The notes under the pieces were generated by a model that saw only the letters and a list, made by a program, of their open reading frames with translations, was not told the DNA's origin and did not search any database. A DNA stretch of 64,000 bases, taken from positions 2,356,001 through 2,420,000 of the forward strand of contig NZ_JQCR01000003.1 of assembly GCF_000757885.1 (NCBI RefSeq), given 5' to 3'. Numbering within the stretch: the stretch's first letter is position 1; every line of letters begins with the position of its first letter. This DNA comes from Paenibacillus wynnii. Lineage in GTDB: Bacteria > Bacillota > Bacilli > Paenibacillales > Paenibacillaceae. The translations under genes were made by a program, and so were the position numbers. Positions 24,886 to 33,346 of this stretch are shown piece after piece.

Positions 24886-26125
24886 GTATTTCACTCTCCT
24901 TTACCCCGAATTGCTTCGGCTTGCTCAGTGTTCCTGCTCTAACAAGCAGATTCAGCAACCAACGGGAGAAATAAAGGTTCGTGGCGATACTGAGCACAAT
25001 TTCCACAATCAAAACCAATGCAAAACCTTTTACTGCGCCTGTACCAAAGGCGAACATAACAGCAGCAACGATAATGGTTGTAACATTGGCATCCATAACC
25101 GTACGGAAAGAAGACTTACTACCTGCTTTCACAGAAGAAAGAATACTCTTACCACTGCGCATTTCTTCTCTAATCCGTTCATTTGTAATAATATTGGCAT
25201 CGACAGCCATCCCAATACCGAGGATAAACGCGGCAATACCGGGAAGCGTCAATGTAAAATCGGCTATGACGAATACTAAAATTAGTAACCATGTATGCAG
25301 AATAAGAGCAAAACTTGCAAGCACACCTGGCAAGCGATACATACCGATCATAAATATCAGAATAATCAGGGAACCTACAAGACCCGCTCGAACGGTTTGT
25401 TCTAGCGACTTCATTCCTAAGGTTGCTCCTACACTTTGTGAATACATCTCTGTAAGCTTCAGAGGAAGTGCGCCGAGATTGATGGTATCCGCAAGGGCAC
25501 GGGCTTCTTCAACTGAATAGTTACCAGAGATAGATGCGCTGCCATCGGTAAGCTCAGCTCTTACTACCGGATCAGATAACTTAACTTCGTCCAGATAGAT
25601 CGCAAGATTCTGACCGAGCAACCTTTTGGTTATCTCAGCAAATTTATCTTTATCTTTAATCTTGATGCTGATAACCGGTTGATTCAGGTTATCTTGTCCC
25701 ACTTCCGCAGCATTCTCTACAAAGTCACTGCCGAGAAGCTCAACTTTACTATAAGATCCTGCTTCATCACCAGGTGCAGTGCTACGGAAAGTCAGAACTG
25801 CAGGTTCTTTCATCTTTTTACGTACCTCAGCTTCGTTATTCACACCTGGAATTTTCATACGAATGCGGTCCGTTCCTTCGGTAGTTACCTCAGGCTCAGT
25901 TGTGCCGATCGCATTCGCCCGTTTTTCCAGGCTCTCAGCTGTTTTTTGCAATGATGCTGGACTTAAATCCTGTCCCTTTTCCATCGGTTCTGCGTGATAC
26001 AGAATCTCGAAGCCGCCTTTTAAATCAAGGCCCAACCGGACTTTGTCCAACAATCCGGGAGTAGTAAATACCATGACTCCTAATAAAACAGCCACGGTAA
26101 CAATGAAGCTCACAAGTCTTTTCAT
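24875..26125 (-). CDS. secD: Protein translocase subunit SecD
   Basis: Export accessory subunit; with SecF it couples proton flow to protein translocation. The protein (416 residues) has a first helix (about 3-25), then L-G-L-D-L-K-G-G-F, the P1 domain (about 40-225), and five C-terminal helices with G-M-A-V-D-A-N-I-I-T-N-E-R and M-D-A-N-V-T-T. The two conserved Asp residues are in place. I use ATG 26125, preceded by AAAGGGG, rather than the frame opening at 26191, since this gives the family's short M-K-R-L-V-x-F start. It is the first gene of secD-secF. Confidence 0.95.
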   Translation of the reverse strand: MKRLVSFIVTVAVLLGVMVFTTPGLLDKVRLGLDLKGGFEILYHAEPMEKGQDLSPASLQKTAESLEKRANAIGTTEPEVTTEGTDRIRMKIPGVNNEAEVRKKMKEPAVLTFRSTAPGDEAGSYSKVELLGSDFVENAAEVGQDNLNQPVISIKIKDKDKFAEITKRLLGQNLAIYLDEVKLSDPVVRAELTDGSASISGNYSVEEARALADTINLGALPLKLTEMYSQSVGATLGMKSLEQTVRAGLVGSLIILIFMIGMYRLPGVLASFALILHTWLLILVFVIADFTLTLPGIAAFILGIGMAVDANIITNERIREEMRSGKSILSSVKAGSKSSFRTVMDANVTTIIVAAVMFAFGTGAVKGFALVLIVEIVLSIATNLYFSRWLLNLLVRAGTLSKPKQFGVKESEIRAL

Positions 26126-26243
26126 GCTCTTGCTAGTTCCCCTTTCATAACTCAATATTCCTATTATAGCCACGTGCGAAAAGACCGTCAATTCATGTAA
26201 GCATTGACAAGACTATATTTATAAATAACACGGCTATACTCAC

Positions 26244-26290
26244 AAAAAGAAACGGCCGGCTATACGCTATTAAGCAAGCCATCCGTTTTT
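26244..26290 (-). terminator. Terminator of comN
   Basis: On the minus strand AAACGG/CCGTTT and GGCT/AGCC form an interrupted stem followed by CTTTTT, about 75 bp after the comN stop. Confidence 0.65.
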
Positions 26291-26363
26291 ATAGGATATG
26301 TGAGATTTTGTAATCCTTACTTTACGCCACTACGAAGACGTTTGCAAAAGAAAAACATTCCTT

Positions 26364-26618
26364 TTATAAGTTTATTCCCCGATAAGCAGCAATTGTTAAG
26401 TAATTCATATAACTATTGACCTTCAATGAATAAATATCATTCACCAATTTGTGTAAAGGGGGCGTTCCCTCTTTGACATAATGGCGGCTAATACAATTCC
26501 AGATATCCTTACCTGTAACATACTCGTAGCCGAGGAGCCGGAATTCCTCCGCTTTGCTGCGGCACATGGCCTCGATTTCCTCGCTAATTTCGTCATGATT
26601 CCATTGCTCCGATTCCAC
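26364..26618 (-). CDS. comN: Post-transcriptional regulator ComN
   Basis: ComN-family small cytoplasmic protein; in B. subtilis it promotes accumulation of comE mRNA in competence and interacts with DivIVA. The 84-residue protein has the family core: L-C-like M-C-R-S-K-A-E-E-F near residue 15-23, L-L-G-Y-E-Y-V-T-G-K-D-I-W near 25-37, and a C-terminal K-L-V-N-D-I-Y-S-L-K-V-N-S-Y-M-N-Y-L. The start is GTG 26618, with GGAGGTG 7 bp upstream, rather than the frame opening at 26657. It lies beside secD, as B. subtilis comN (yrzD) does. Confidence 0.88.
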   Translation of the reverse strand: MESEQWNHDEISEEIEAMCRSKAEEFRLLGYEYVTGKDIWNCISRHYVKEGTPPLHKLVNDIYSLKVNSYMNYLTIAAYRGINL

Positions 26619-26810
26619 GTGATGACACCTCCAAATCCCTCGTATGCGTATGAGCACTGTTAGTAGTTCGACTTATCTATCCTTCATTCCTTCTTATGAT
26701 ACCAAAATGTTGTTAGACAAAGGGAAGGCATTATATGGGACAGGACTTGCATATCCATATTAAAGACAAGTTGAATTTCGTCCATTCCATTTTGGAAGAA
26801 GGAGTGCCCT

Positions 26811-28409
26811 TTGAGGAAACAGAACTTTCTGAACAAACAGAGCTTTATCCAGGGAACATTAATCCTGCTTGCTGCCGGGATTTTGAACCGATTGCTGGGA
26901 TTTATTCCTCGGATAGCTCTCCCGCGTATTATTGGAGCCGAGGGTGTTGGCCTCTATCAACTCGGGTATCCCTTCTTTATCGTACTGATTACGTTAATTA
27001 CCGGAGGAATACCGCTAGCTATTGCAAAAATGGTGGCAGAGGCAGAGGGAGAGCATCGTCCGGATCGTTCGCGTCAGATCTTAAGGACAGGTCTTGCCCT
27101 AAGCCTTGGACTTGGGGTGGTCTTTACTGCCCTCGCATTGCTCGGGGCTTCGTGGGTTTCCACCGCCATCTTAACGGACAGCCGTGTTTATTATACATTT
27201 ATCGGCATGACCCCGATGATTAGTATTGTCGCTGTCTCCGCGGTTTACCGCGGTTATTTCCAAGGCAGACAGAACATGATTCCTTCTGCCCTCTCTTCTG
27301 TGCTGGAGACGGTCATCCGCATATTTTTCATGCTTTGGTTCTCATGGCTGCTGCTTCCTAAGGGGATAGCCTTTGCGGCGGCTGGGGCAATGCTCGGTGT
27401 AACCGTGGGCGAGATTGCCGGGATGCTTGTGCTGTTATGGCAATACTTTTCTATAATAAAGCGAGATAAAAAAAAGGAACCTGTCTACTCGGAGGAGTTA
27501 TCAAAGAAAAACACCCTGGAGTATAAGGGTTCAGGTTCTGTGCTGTACCGGATGCTAGGCATTTCAGTTCCAGTAACAGCTGGAAGACTGGTTGGATCGT
27601 TCTCCTATTTATTGGAGTCCATCATTACCGCCCGCAGTCTTGCACTTGCCGGCATTGCAACAGCTGCTGCTACAGCACAATATGGATCACTACAAGGGAT
27701 GGTTATTCCCCTTCTTCTACTTCCTGGAGTATTAAGTTCATCTCTCGCAGTCTCACTTGTGCCGTCTCTCTCTGAAGCTGCCGCACAGCATGACCTGCCG
27801 ACTATCCATAAAAGAATGCATCAGGCGCTAAGGCTTGCGCTTGTAACGGGAGCCCCTTTTGCTGTTTTGATGTATATTTTAGCCGACCCGCTTTGCAGTT
27901 TGTTATATGGTAATGCCGATACCGCCCCCATGCTCCGTATGATGGCACCGTTCGCATTGTTTTTGTATGTTCAAGCTCCGTTGCAGGCTGCACTACAGGC
28001 TCTGAATCGTCCGGGAAGGGCACTGTTAAACACCTTGGTTGGCGCTATAATCAAAATCATTCTCATACTCGTACTCGCATCAAGGCCGGAATATGGAATT
28101 TATGGTGCCATAATTGCCATCATTGTGAATAGTATTCTCGTCACCTTGCTGCACGGTTACAGTGTGATTTCTTTGATCTCTTTCAGTCTGAGATTATCCG
28201 ACATAGTTAAAACAGGTGTAGCCATGATTATTATGGGAGCAGGACAGCGCTATGTTTACACATCTATTCCAATTTCCCATACTCATTGGATTCAATTTTT
28301 ATTTGCCGCTTCAATCGGGGTTATTATTTATCTGGGGATCGCTTATATAAGTGGACTTATTTCTTTACGTGATCTGAACCGTCTGCCTCCTTTTAACCGT
28401 AAACGCTAA
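26811..28409 (+). CDS. spoVB: Polysaccharide/lipid flippase, stage V sporulation protein B (SpoVB)
   Basis: MATE/MOP superfamily flippase of about 14 membrane helices, needed for spore cortex peptidoglycan synthesis in B. subtilis, where it is thought to move a lipid-linked precursor. The 532-residue protein opens Q-S-F-I-Q-G-T-L-I-L-L-A-A-G and continues R-I-I-G-A-E-G-V-G-L-Y-Q, both matching SpoVB, and carries Y-R-G-Y-F-Q-G-R-Q-N-M near 145. The start is TTG 26811 with GAAGGAG 8 bp upstream. An out-of-phase frame with its own ribosome site begins at 26735 and overlaps it. Its neighbours (DUF421 and TIGR04086 genes) match B. subtilis spoVB-yrbG-yrzE. Confidence 0.92.
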   Translation: MRKQNFLNKQSFIQGTLILLAAGILNRLLGFIPRIALPRIIGAEGVGLYQLGYPFFIVLITLITGGIPLAIAKMVAEAEGEHRPDRSRQILRTGLALSLGLGVVFTALALLGASWVSTAILTDSRVYYTFIGMTPMISIVAVSAVYRGYFQGRQNMIPSALSSVLETVIRIFFMLWFSWLLLPKGIAFAAAGAMLGVTVGEIAGMLVLLWQYFSIIKRDKKKEPVYSEELSKKNTLEYKGSGSVLYRMLGISVPVTAGRLVGSFSYLLESIITARSLALAGIATAAATAQYGSLQGMVIPLLLLPGVLSSSLAVSLVPSLSEAAAQHDLPTIHKRMHQALRLALVTGAPFAVLMYILADPLCSLLYGNADTAPMLRMMAPFALFLYVQAPLQAALQALNRPGRALLNTLVGAIIKIILILVLASRPEYGIYGAIIAIIVNSILVTLLHGYSVISLISFSLRLSDIVKTGVAMIIMGAGQRYVYTSIPISHTHWIQFLFAASIGVIIYLGIAYISGLISLRDLNRLPPFNRKR

Positions 28410-28410
28410 G

Positions 28411-29163
28411 TTAATCAGAATGGATGGGGTCAACGTATACCGTACCTTTATGATCTATAGAGCACAAGAACACATCGCGGAAATCCCTGACCCCTTTTTC
28501 GCGGATTTGGCTTCTTAGCCAGAATCGATCTTTACCAAGCTTCTCAAGGTTGGCTATTTGGACCTTGCCGTCCATAATCAACGGTACCGGTAGACCCTCG
28601 TATCGGATTTGTTTATGGAGCGGTTTGACCTTACCTTCACTGGCGTTATTCTCCGATCCATTATGATCTCCGTTATCACTTTGATCTGCCGAATCAGTGG
28701 ATTCATCTTTATACTTTTCAATAACGGTCAATTGTCCACTTGTCTCTAATATGGCAAACTCTACTTCTGCCGGGCTGTTAATATTGTGTCCGCGCAGTTG
28801 CAGCAGCAGGTCATCCATATTATATCTTTGCTTACGCATCTCTTTACGGTGCAGCTTGCCATCCGAGATGATTACACTTGGTTTACCATCGACTAAGAGC
28901 CTAAGTTTTCTACTCTTAAGACTTAGGCGGGCAATAAATACCTGAATAAACACCAATGTAGCCATAGGGACAACACCATCATAAAAAGGTCGTTCAATAT
29001 CCTCGATAACAAACACGGCAATTTCAGCAATCATTATAGAGATCGAAAGATCAAAGACAGACAGCTTCCCTACTTCACGCTTTCCCATAATTCGCATGCT
29101 TAGGAAAATGAAGAAATACATCAGCAATGTCACAAGTACAGTTGTGCTAATATGCATGAACAT
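28411..29163 (-). CDS. DUF421 membrane protein (YrbG/YetF family)
   Basis: A 250-residue protein of the DUF421 family. It has three N-terminal membrane helices (about 5-85, including M-G-K-R-E-V-G-K-L-S-V-F-D-L) followed by the two cytoplasmic domains, with G-K-P-S-V-I-I-S-D-G-K near 98, N-M-D-D-L-L-L-Q-L-R near 117, and a final V-F-L-C-S-I-D-H-K-G. An Asp/Ser/Asn-rich insert separates the two halves (about 155-185). In B. subtilis such proteins are spore-associated, and YetF acts in germinosome-related functions. I use ATG 29163, with GAGGAGG 7 bp upstream, not the upstream frame opening at 29253. It is convergent with spoVB, stopping 1 bp past its end. Confidence 0.88.
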   Translation of the reverse strand: MFMHISTTVLVTLLMYFFIFLSMRIMGKREVGKLSVFDLSISIMIAEIAVFVIEDIERPFYDGVVPMATLVFIQVFIARLSLKSRKLRLLVDGKPSVIISDGKLHRKEMRKQRYNMDDLLLQLRGHNINSPAEVEFAILETSGQLTVIEKYKDESTDSADQSDNGDHNGSENNASEGKVKPLHKQIRYEGLPVPLIMDGKVQIANLEKLGKDRFWLRSQIREKGVRDFRDVFLCSIDHKGTVYVDPIHSD

Positions 29164-29368
29164 ATTGCTTCCTCCTCTGTCTGAACCCTCCCTGATAAGC
29201 ATCAGCGGATAGAATAATGTAACCCTAGTCTGACCGACCTGCACAGGGAACATTCGGAAGAGGTCATATTAATTACTGGTAAAACTACATGATCCTGTCT
29301 TGTACTATTGGGGCAAGCCATCCCATAGAATGAATAATAACTGTTGTATATAAAAAGGAGGTTGTACC

Positions 29369-29761
29369 ATGTATCTAATGCGGCGCCTGTTCTCTTGGAG
29401 AATTACCAATCCTGTCTTATCTGGCATATGCCGATCATTCCTTTGGATGCTGTTAGGGGCTTTTGTGCTTTCCCTGCTATTATGGGGTAGTGGGCTTCAG
29501 GAGAGAGATCTTTCTATGTACACCTACATTGTTCATGGCATGGCTGTTCTGCTCGGAGGCTTAACAGCAGGACAAAGAGCTGGGCGCAAGGGATGGTATC
29601 AGGGAGGTATGACCGGTGGGTTCTATGGAATCATTATTCTCATGGTCGGATTTCTTGCCCTCGATAGTGCGCTGACCGGTTCCGATTTACTCTGGATACT
29701 GGCAGCAGCAGCCATAGGGGCAATTGGCGGAATGTTTGGTGTAAACCTACAAAAATCATAA
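29369..29761 (+). CDS. TIGR04086 family membrane protein (YrzE-like)
   Basis: A 130-residue protein with four predicted membrane helices and the family's G-x-x-A-G-x-R-A-G-R-K-G-W-x-x-G-x-x-x-G motif (near 70-90). TIGR04086 proteins occur only in endospore formers and their relatives. The function is unknown. The ATG at 29369 has AAGGAGG 8 bp upstream. It is divergent from the DUF421 gene, with which it is also paired in B. subtilis (yrbG/yrzE). Confidence 0.88.
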   Translation: MYLMRRLFSWRITNPVLSGICRSFLWMLLGAFVLSLLLWGSGLQERDLSMYTYIVHGMAVLLGGLTAGQRAGRKGWYQGGMTGGFYGIIILMVGFLALDSALTGSDLLWILAAAAIGAIGGMFGVNLQKS

Positions 29762-29848
29762 AATTTTAAAAAATCGAAACTGTCTCCTCTAAAATATGAT
29801 AAACTATTTTCATCTTATTTTATCAGAATCAAGGAGGCTTCGATTGCT

Positions 29849-30682
29849 TTGTTTTACCAATCCATGAATCATGTTTCTCTCTACACAGCTTTGTTTGTAG
29901 TGGTGTTAATTTGGATCTCCACGCGACGCAACCCTTTTTTAGCACTAGTTGAAATTGGGAAGGAAATGTTACGGTCTTATAAATTCCTATTATTGATCGT
30001 TGCAATGGCCGGTGTGCTCGCCCTGAATAAATATGAACTTCAGATTGAGAATAACATGCATCTCACTTCTGACTTCACAGGATTTATTTTCGGATTGGAA
30101 GGACATTTTGTTGAAGGTTTTCAACATCTCTTCTACACCCCTTGGCTTACACCAATCATTGTCTTTTTCTATATCTTCATGCTTCAATCCGTATTGGCTG
30201 CATCCATTGGAGTGTATTTGCTAGACAAGAATCGGTTGATGCTGTATGCAACCTGTTATGCCATCATTATAAACTACGCTCTGGCGATCCCGTTTTATCT
30301 TTATTTTCCGGTAAATGAGGTTTGGTCTTATGCACCGGCAGGTGTTAGATTTGTAATGCTGGATATCTTTCCTAAGTTTGAAGAGGAATACAGGCCATTA
30401 TCCGGACTTAATAACTGTTTCCCAAGTCTACATACGTCAATATCTGTCACGATGGCCCTTTTGGCCTTTAGGTCAGGCAATCGGCGGTGGATGGTTATTA
30501 CAAGTATCTCGGCGCTTATGATAGTATTTGGTATCTTTTATCTGGGTATCCATTGGTTAACTGATATGTTCGGAGGCACGTTGCTTGCTGTTCTATCTTC
30601 CAGCCTGGGGATTCAGTTCTCCAGACTGACTCTAAGAAACACGGAAAACGTTCTTGCCGTAAGAAGTAGAACCTCCAACTAA
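29849..30682 (+). CDS. PAP2-superfamily membrane phosphatase/transferase (Aur1-like)
   Basis: A 277-residue membrane protein with about six helices. The C-terminal half holds the type-2 phosphatidic-acid-phosphatase motifs: N-C-F-P-S-L-H-T-S near 190-198 (motif 2, catalytic His) and G-I-H-W-L-T-D-M-F-G-G near 232-242 (motif 3 with His and Asp). This arrangement matches the inositol phosphorylceramide synthase-like PAP2 subgroup, so it may act on a lipid or lipid-linked phosphate. TTG 29849 has AAGGAGG upstream at about 11 bp. It follows the TIGR04086 gene by 87 bp and ends at a strong terminator. The substrate is unknown. Confidence 0.82.
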   Translation: MFYQSMNHVSLYTALFVVVLIWISTRRNPFLALVEIGKEMLRSYKFLLLIVAMAGVLALNKYELQIENNMHLTSDFTGFIFGLEGHFVEGFQHLFYTPWLTPIIVFFYIFMLQSVLAASIGVYLLDKNRLMLYATCYAIIINYALAIPFYLYFPVNEVWSYAPAGVRFVMLDIFPKFEEEYRPLSGLNNCFPSLHTSISVTMALLAFRSGNRRWMVITSISALMIVFGIFYLGIHWLTDMFGGTLLAVLSSSLGIQFSRLTLRNTENVLAVRSRTSN

Positions 30683-30699
30683 AACAAGAATGATTAAAG

Positions 30700-30762
30700 A
30701 AAGAGCCTAATATTCGGAATTCACCTCAACAATTTATGGGGACCGAATATTAGGCTCTTTTT
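30700..30762. terminator. Bidirectional terminator between PAP2 and glycosyltransferase genes
   Basis: An 18-bp perfect stem (30700-30717/30743-30760) closed by a 25-nt loop, with A and T runs on both sides, lies between the convergent stops at 30682 and 30767. Confidence 0.9.
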
Positions 30763-30766
30763 CTAG

Positions 30767-31699
30767 TTAGGTTACACGATTAGCTGCAAAAAGGTTTCTA
30801 AGCTCCTTTGTTCCTTTTCGGTAGCCGGAATACGCTTCGTCATTACGCTTAAGTTTGGCCTCTATGCTTAAAAAGCAGGCTGTCCACCGCAGCATCAGGT
30901 ATCTGAATAAATTAACTTTATTTCTGGTTTTGAGCAGGTGAAAATGATTGATTATTTTGGTATAAGATACAAACTCTGCTTTGTCCCTAGAAGTTGGCGA
31001 ACCATGATGCAGTAACTTAAGATCCGGATTAACATACATGCTGCCATGATTTCCCGCTAAATATGAAATGTACAAATCCTCACCCAGACTATATCCTTTT
31101 AGCCACTCCACATCCTTGATATCGGACAGGTACTTTTTGCGATAGCACATGTTGCATCCGTGTAAAAATTCCGTTTTAAAAACATTACTGTGCTTGTTCC
31201 ACATATTCATAGCTGATGCGAACCCGCTCCAGGAAAGCTTACCCGGGGAGAAATGACTGCGCCCGCTTAACAGCATCAAGAGCCTGCCCTTTGGTGTACA
31301 TACAAAACCTTGATCTGCACCGCTTATGCCTACAGCATCCGGATAATTTGAAAGTGTCTTCTTAAGAGTTAGAAAATAGTCCTGTTCCAACTCAACATCA
31401 TCATCTAAGAATAGCAGATTTTCATATTTGCTGAATTCAACAGATTTTATTCTGGATTTAATTAATCCGGATTCCGATTCTTTTTTAGGAAGGTACCTAA
31501 GGTCCATATTATTGGATATTAATAAATCCCCGGCGTTTTGGAGCCAATCCTTACTCGTTTCACCATCATCTATGATAATGATTTCAATCTGATCATTATT
31601 TATACTCTTTTGTTTGGAAATGGACTCTATGCATTTCCACAGATCCTCATGCCTATTTCTTGTACATATCGCAACAGACATCTTAAAAGTGGTAATCAT
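30767..31699 (-). CDS. Family 2 glycosyltransferase
   Basis: A GT-A-fold transferase of about 310 residues predicted to use a nucleotide sugar in surface polysaccharide synthesis. It has the opening strand S-V-A-I-C-T-R-N-R with the first UDP-contact region, I-I-I-I-D-D-G near 45, and the metal-binding L-F-L-D-D-D-V near 96-102, with E-D near 230 as a possible catalytic site. It has no C-terminal membrane helices. The ATG at 31699 has AAGGAAGG upstream. It is flanked by two strong terminators (30700-30762 and 31749-31797), so it is a single-gene unit. It is AT-richer and Asn/Lys-richer than its neighbours and breaks the local synteny, which suggests an acquired gene. Confidence 0.85.
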   Translation of the reverse strand: MITTFKMSVAICTRNRHEDLWKCIESISKQKSINNDQIEIIIIDDGETSKDWLQNAGDLLISNNMDLRYLPKKESESGLIKSRIKSVEFSKYENLLFLDDDVELEQDYFLTLKKTLSNYPDAVGISGADQGFVCTPKGRLLMLLSGRSHFSPGKLSWSGFASAMNMWNKHSNVFKTEFLHGCNMCYRKKYLSDIKDVEWLKGYSLGEDLYISYLAGNHGSMYVNPDLKLLHHGSPTSRDKAEFVSYTKIINHFHLLKTRNKVNLFRYLMLRWTACFLSIEAKLKRNDEAYSGYRKGTKELRNLFAANRVT

Positions 31700-31748
31700 T
31701 AGATTCACCTTCCTTATTTTTGCAACTATATAAATATTACACTTTATG

Positions 31749-31797
31749 GAAAAAGCGGCGTCTTCTCTCTAAATAAGAGATACAGACGCCGCTTTTT
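31749..31797. terminator. Terminator of the ruvC-yajC operon
   Basis: A 14-bp stem AAAAAGCGGCGTCT with its complement and an inner TCTCT/AGAGA helix carries T5 or more on both strands. It ends the minus-strand yajC operon. Confidence 0.9.
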
Positions 31798-31824
31798 CTT
31801 TTTTCATAATAACTTAAAAGTTCA

Positions 31825-32136
31825 CTACTCTTTGTCTACTGTATCTGTGTTGATAGAGTGACTAATTGAGCCGCGATCAAAAGTTAGTTTGGTCACATCA
31901 TTTACTCGAAGAACCACGATATCATCTGAAATTTCCATGATGTTCCCGTGAAGGCCGCCAATGGTAACCACCTTATCACCCTTCTTCAAAGCTTTAAGCA
32001 TACCGTTACGGGCCTTAGTTTTCTTCTGTTGCGGACGAATCAGCAAGAAGTAGAAAACCACAAACATAAGTACAAATGGACCTACAAGCGTTAGAATGCT
32101 GCTCCCAGACTGGGCTGCTGCTGCATATTGAAACAT
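31825..32136 (-). CDS. yajC: Preprotein translocase subunit YajC
   Basis: Small membrane protein associated with SecDF. The 103-residue protein has one helix (about 14-36, ending F-Y-F-L-L-I-R-P-Q-Q-K-K), then a conserved soluble domain with L-K-K-G-D-K-V-V-T-I-G-G and G-x-I-x-x-I-S-D-D. The start ATG 32136 follows GGGGGGAG; a frame open to 32178 has no such signal. It follows tgt by 52 bp as the last gene of the ruvC-ruvA-ruvB-spoIID-like-queA-tgt-yajC operon. Confidence 0.94.
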   Translation of the reverse strand: MFQYAAAAQSGSSILTLVGPFVLMFVVFYFLLIRPQQKKTKARNGMLKALKKGDKVVTIGGLHGNIMEISDDIVVLRVNDVTKLTFDRGSISHSINTDTVDKE

Positions 32137-32188
32137 ATTTCTCCCCCCTCTCAATAGCAATAAAACACAATAAAACACGATTCAATAC

Positions 32189-33325
32189 TTAGAAGCCTTT
32201 AAGATTATCGTATAAGCCGTATTTTGCAAAAAACTCATCGCGAAAATCAAGCAGCCGATCTTCCATGATGGCTTCACGCACTTTACGCATAAGCTCCAAC
32301 AGGAAGTGCAAGTTATGGTATGTCGTCAATCGTAGTCCGAATGTTTCGTCGGCTTTGATTAAATGGCGCAAATAAGCGCGGGAATAATTCCGGCAAGTAT
32401 AACAGTTACACTCCGGATCTAGCGGCCCGAAATCACGGGCGTACTGAGCGTTGCGTACAACGAGTCTTCCCTGACTGGTCATAGTCGTTCCGTTTCGGGC
32501 AATACGGGTAGGCAGTACACAATCAAACATATCTACTCCCCGAATCGAACCTTCAAGCAGCGCATCAGGTGAACCCACACCCATTAAATAGCGTGGTTTA
32601 TTCTGAGGCAACAGTGGAACCGTATAATCCAGCACTTCATACATTAGCTGCTTGGACTCTCCGACGCTGAGCCCACCAATAGCATACCCCGGGAAATCCA
32701 TGGAAGTCAAATCAGCCGCACTCTGGCGGCGTAAATCCTCATGCATGCCTCCCTGTACAATGGCGAACAGCCCCTGATCTTCAGGACGGGCATGACTCTT
32801 CAGGCAACGTTCTGCCCAGCGCGAGGTCCGCTCTAAAGACTTTTTAATGTAATCATATTCCGCAGGGAAAGGAGGACACTCGTCAAAGGCCATCATAATG
32901 TCAGAACCAAGCGCATTCTGAATTTCCATCGCTACTTCTGGTGAGAGGAACTTCTTATCACCGTTGAGATGGGAACGGAAGTGTACACCTTCCTCTGTAA
33001 TTTTGCGCATATCGCTTAACGAGAATACTTGAAAACCGCCGCTGTCTGTCAAAATGGGACGATCCCAATTCATAAATTTATGAAGCCCGCCGGCATCACG
33101 AATAATATCATGTCCCGGACGCAGAAACAGATGGTATGTATTGCTCAAAATAATATGGGCATCCATTTCCTTCAGTTCTTCAGGACTCATTGTTTTCACT
33201 GTAGCAAGTGTACCTACAGGCATAAAGGTAGGTGTGTCGATGACACCATGAGGAGTGTGGACTCTACCGAGTCTTGCTCCGGATTGGTTGCACGTTTTGA
33301 TGTGCTCATAAGTAATTGCTGCCAT
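32189..33325 (-). CDS. tgt: tRNA-guanine transglycosylase
   Basis: Exchanges G34 of GUN-anticodon tRNAs for the queuosine precursor preQ1. The 378-residue protein has the D-S-G-G-F-Q-V-F-S-L motif (near 92) with the general-base Asp, I-G-G-L-S-V-G near 217, the nucleophile region D-C-V-L-P-T-R near 267, and the zinc site C-N-C-Y-T-C-x20-H near 305-330. ATG 33325 follows an AGAGGATGG site. With queA just upstream it supplies two consecutive steps of queuosine synthesis. Confidence 0.96.
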   Translation of the reverse strand: MAAITYEHIKTCNQSGARLGRVHTPHGVIDTPTFMPVGTLATVKTMSPEELKEMDAHIILSNTYHLFLRPGHDIIRDAGGLHKFMNWDRPILTDSGGFQVFSLSDMRKITEEGVHFRSHLNGDKKFLSPEVAMEIQNALGSDIMMAFDECPPFPAEYDYIKKSLERTSRWAERCLKSHARPEDQGLFAIVQGGMHEDLRRQSAADLTSMDFPGYAIGGLSVGESKQLMYEVLDYTVPLLPQNKPRYLMGVGSPDALLEGSIRGVDMFDCVLPTRIARNGTTMTSQGRLVVRNAQYARDFGPLDPECNCYTCRNYSRAYLRHLIKADETFGLRLTTYHNLHFLLELMRKVREAIMEDRLLDFRDEFFAKYGLYDNLKGF

Positions 33326-33346
33326 AAGTTTATACCATCCTCTTAC

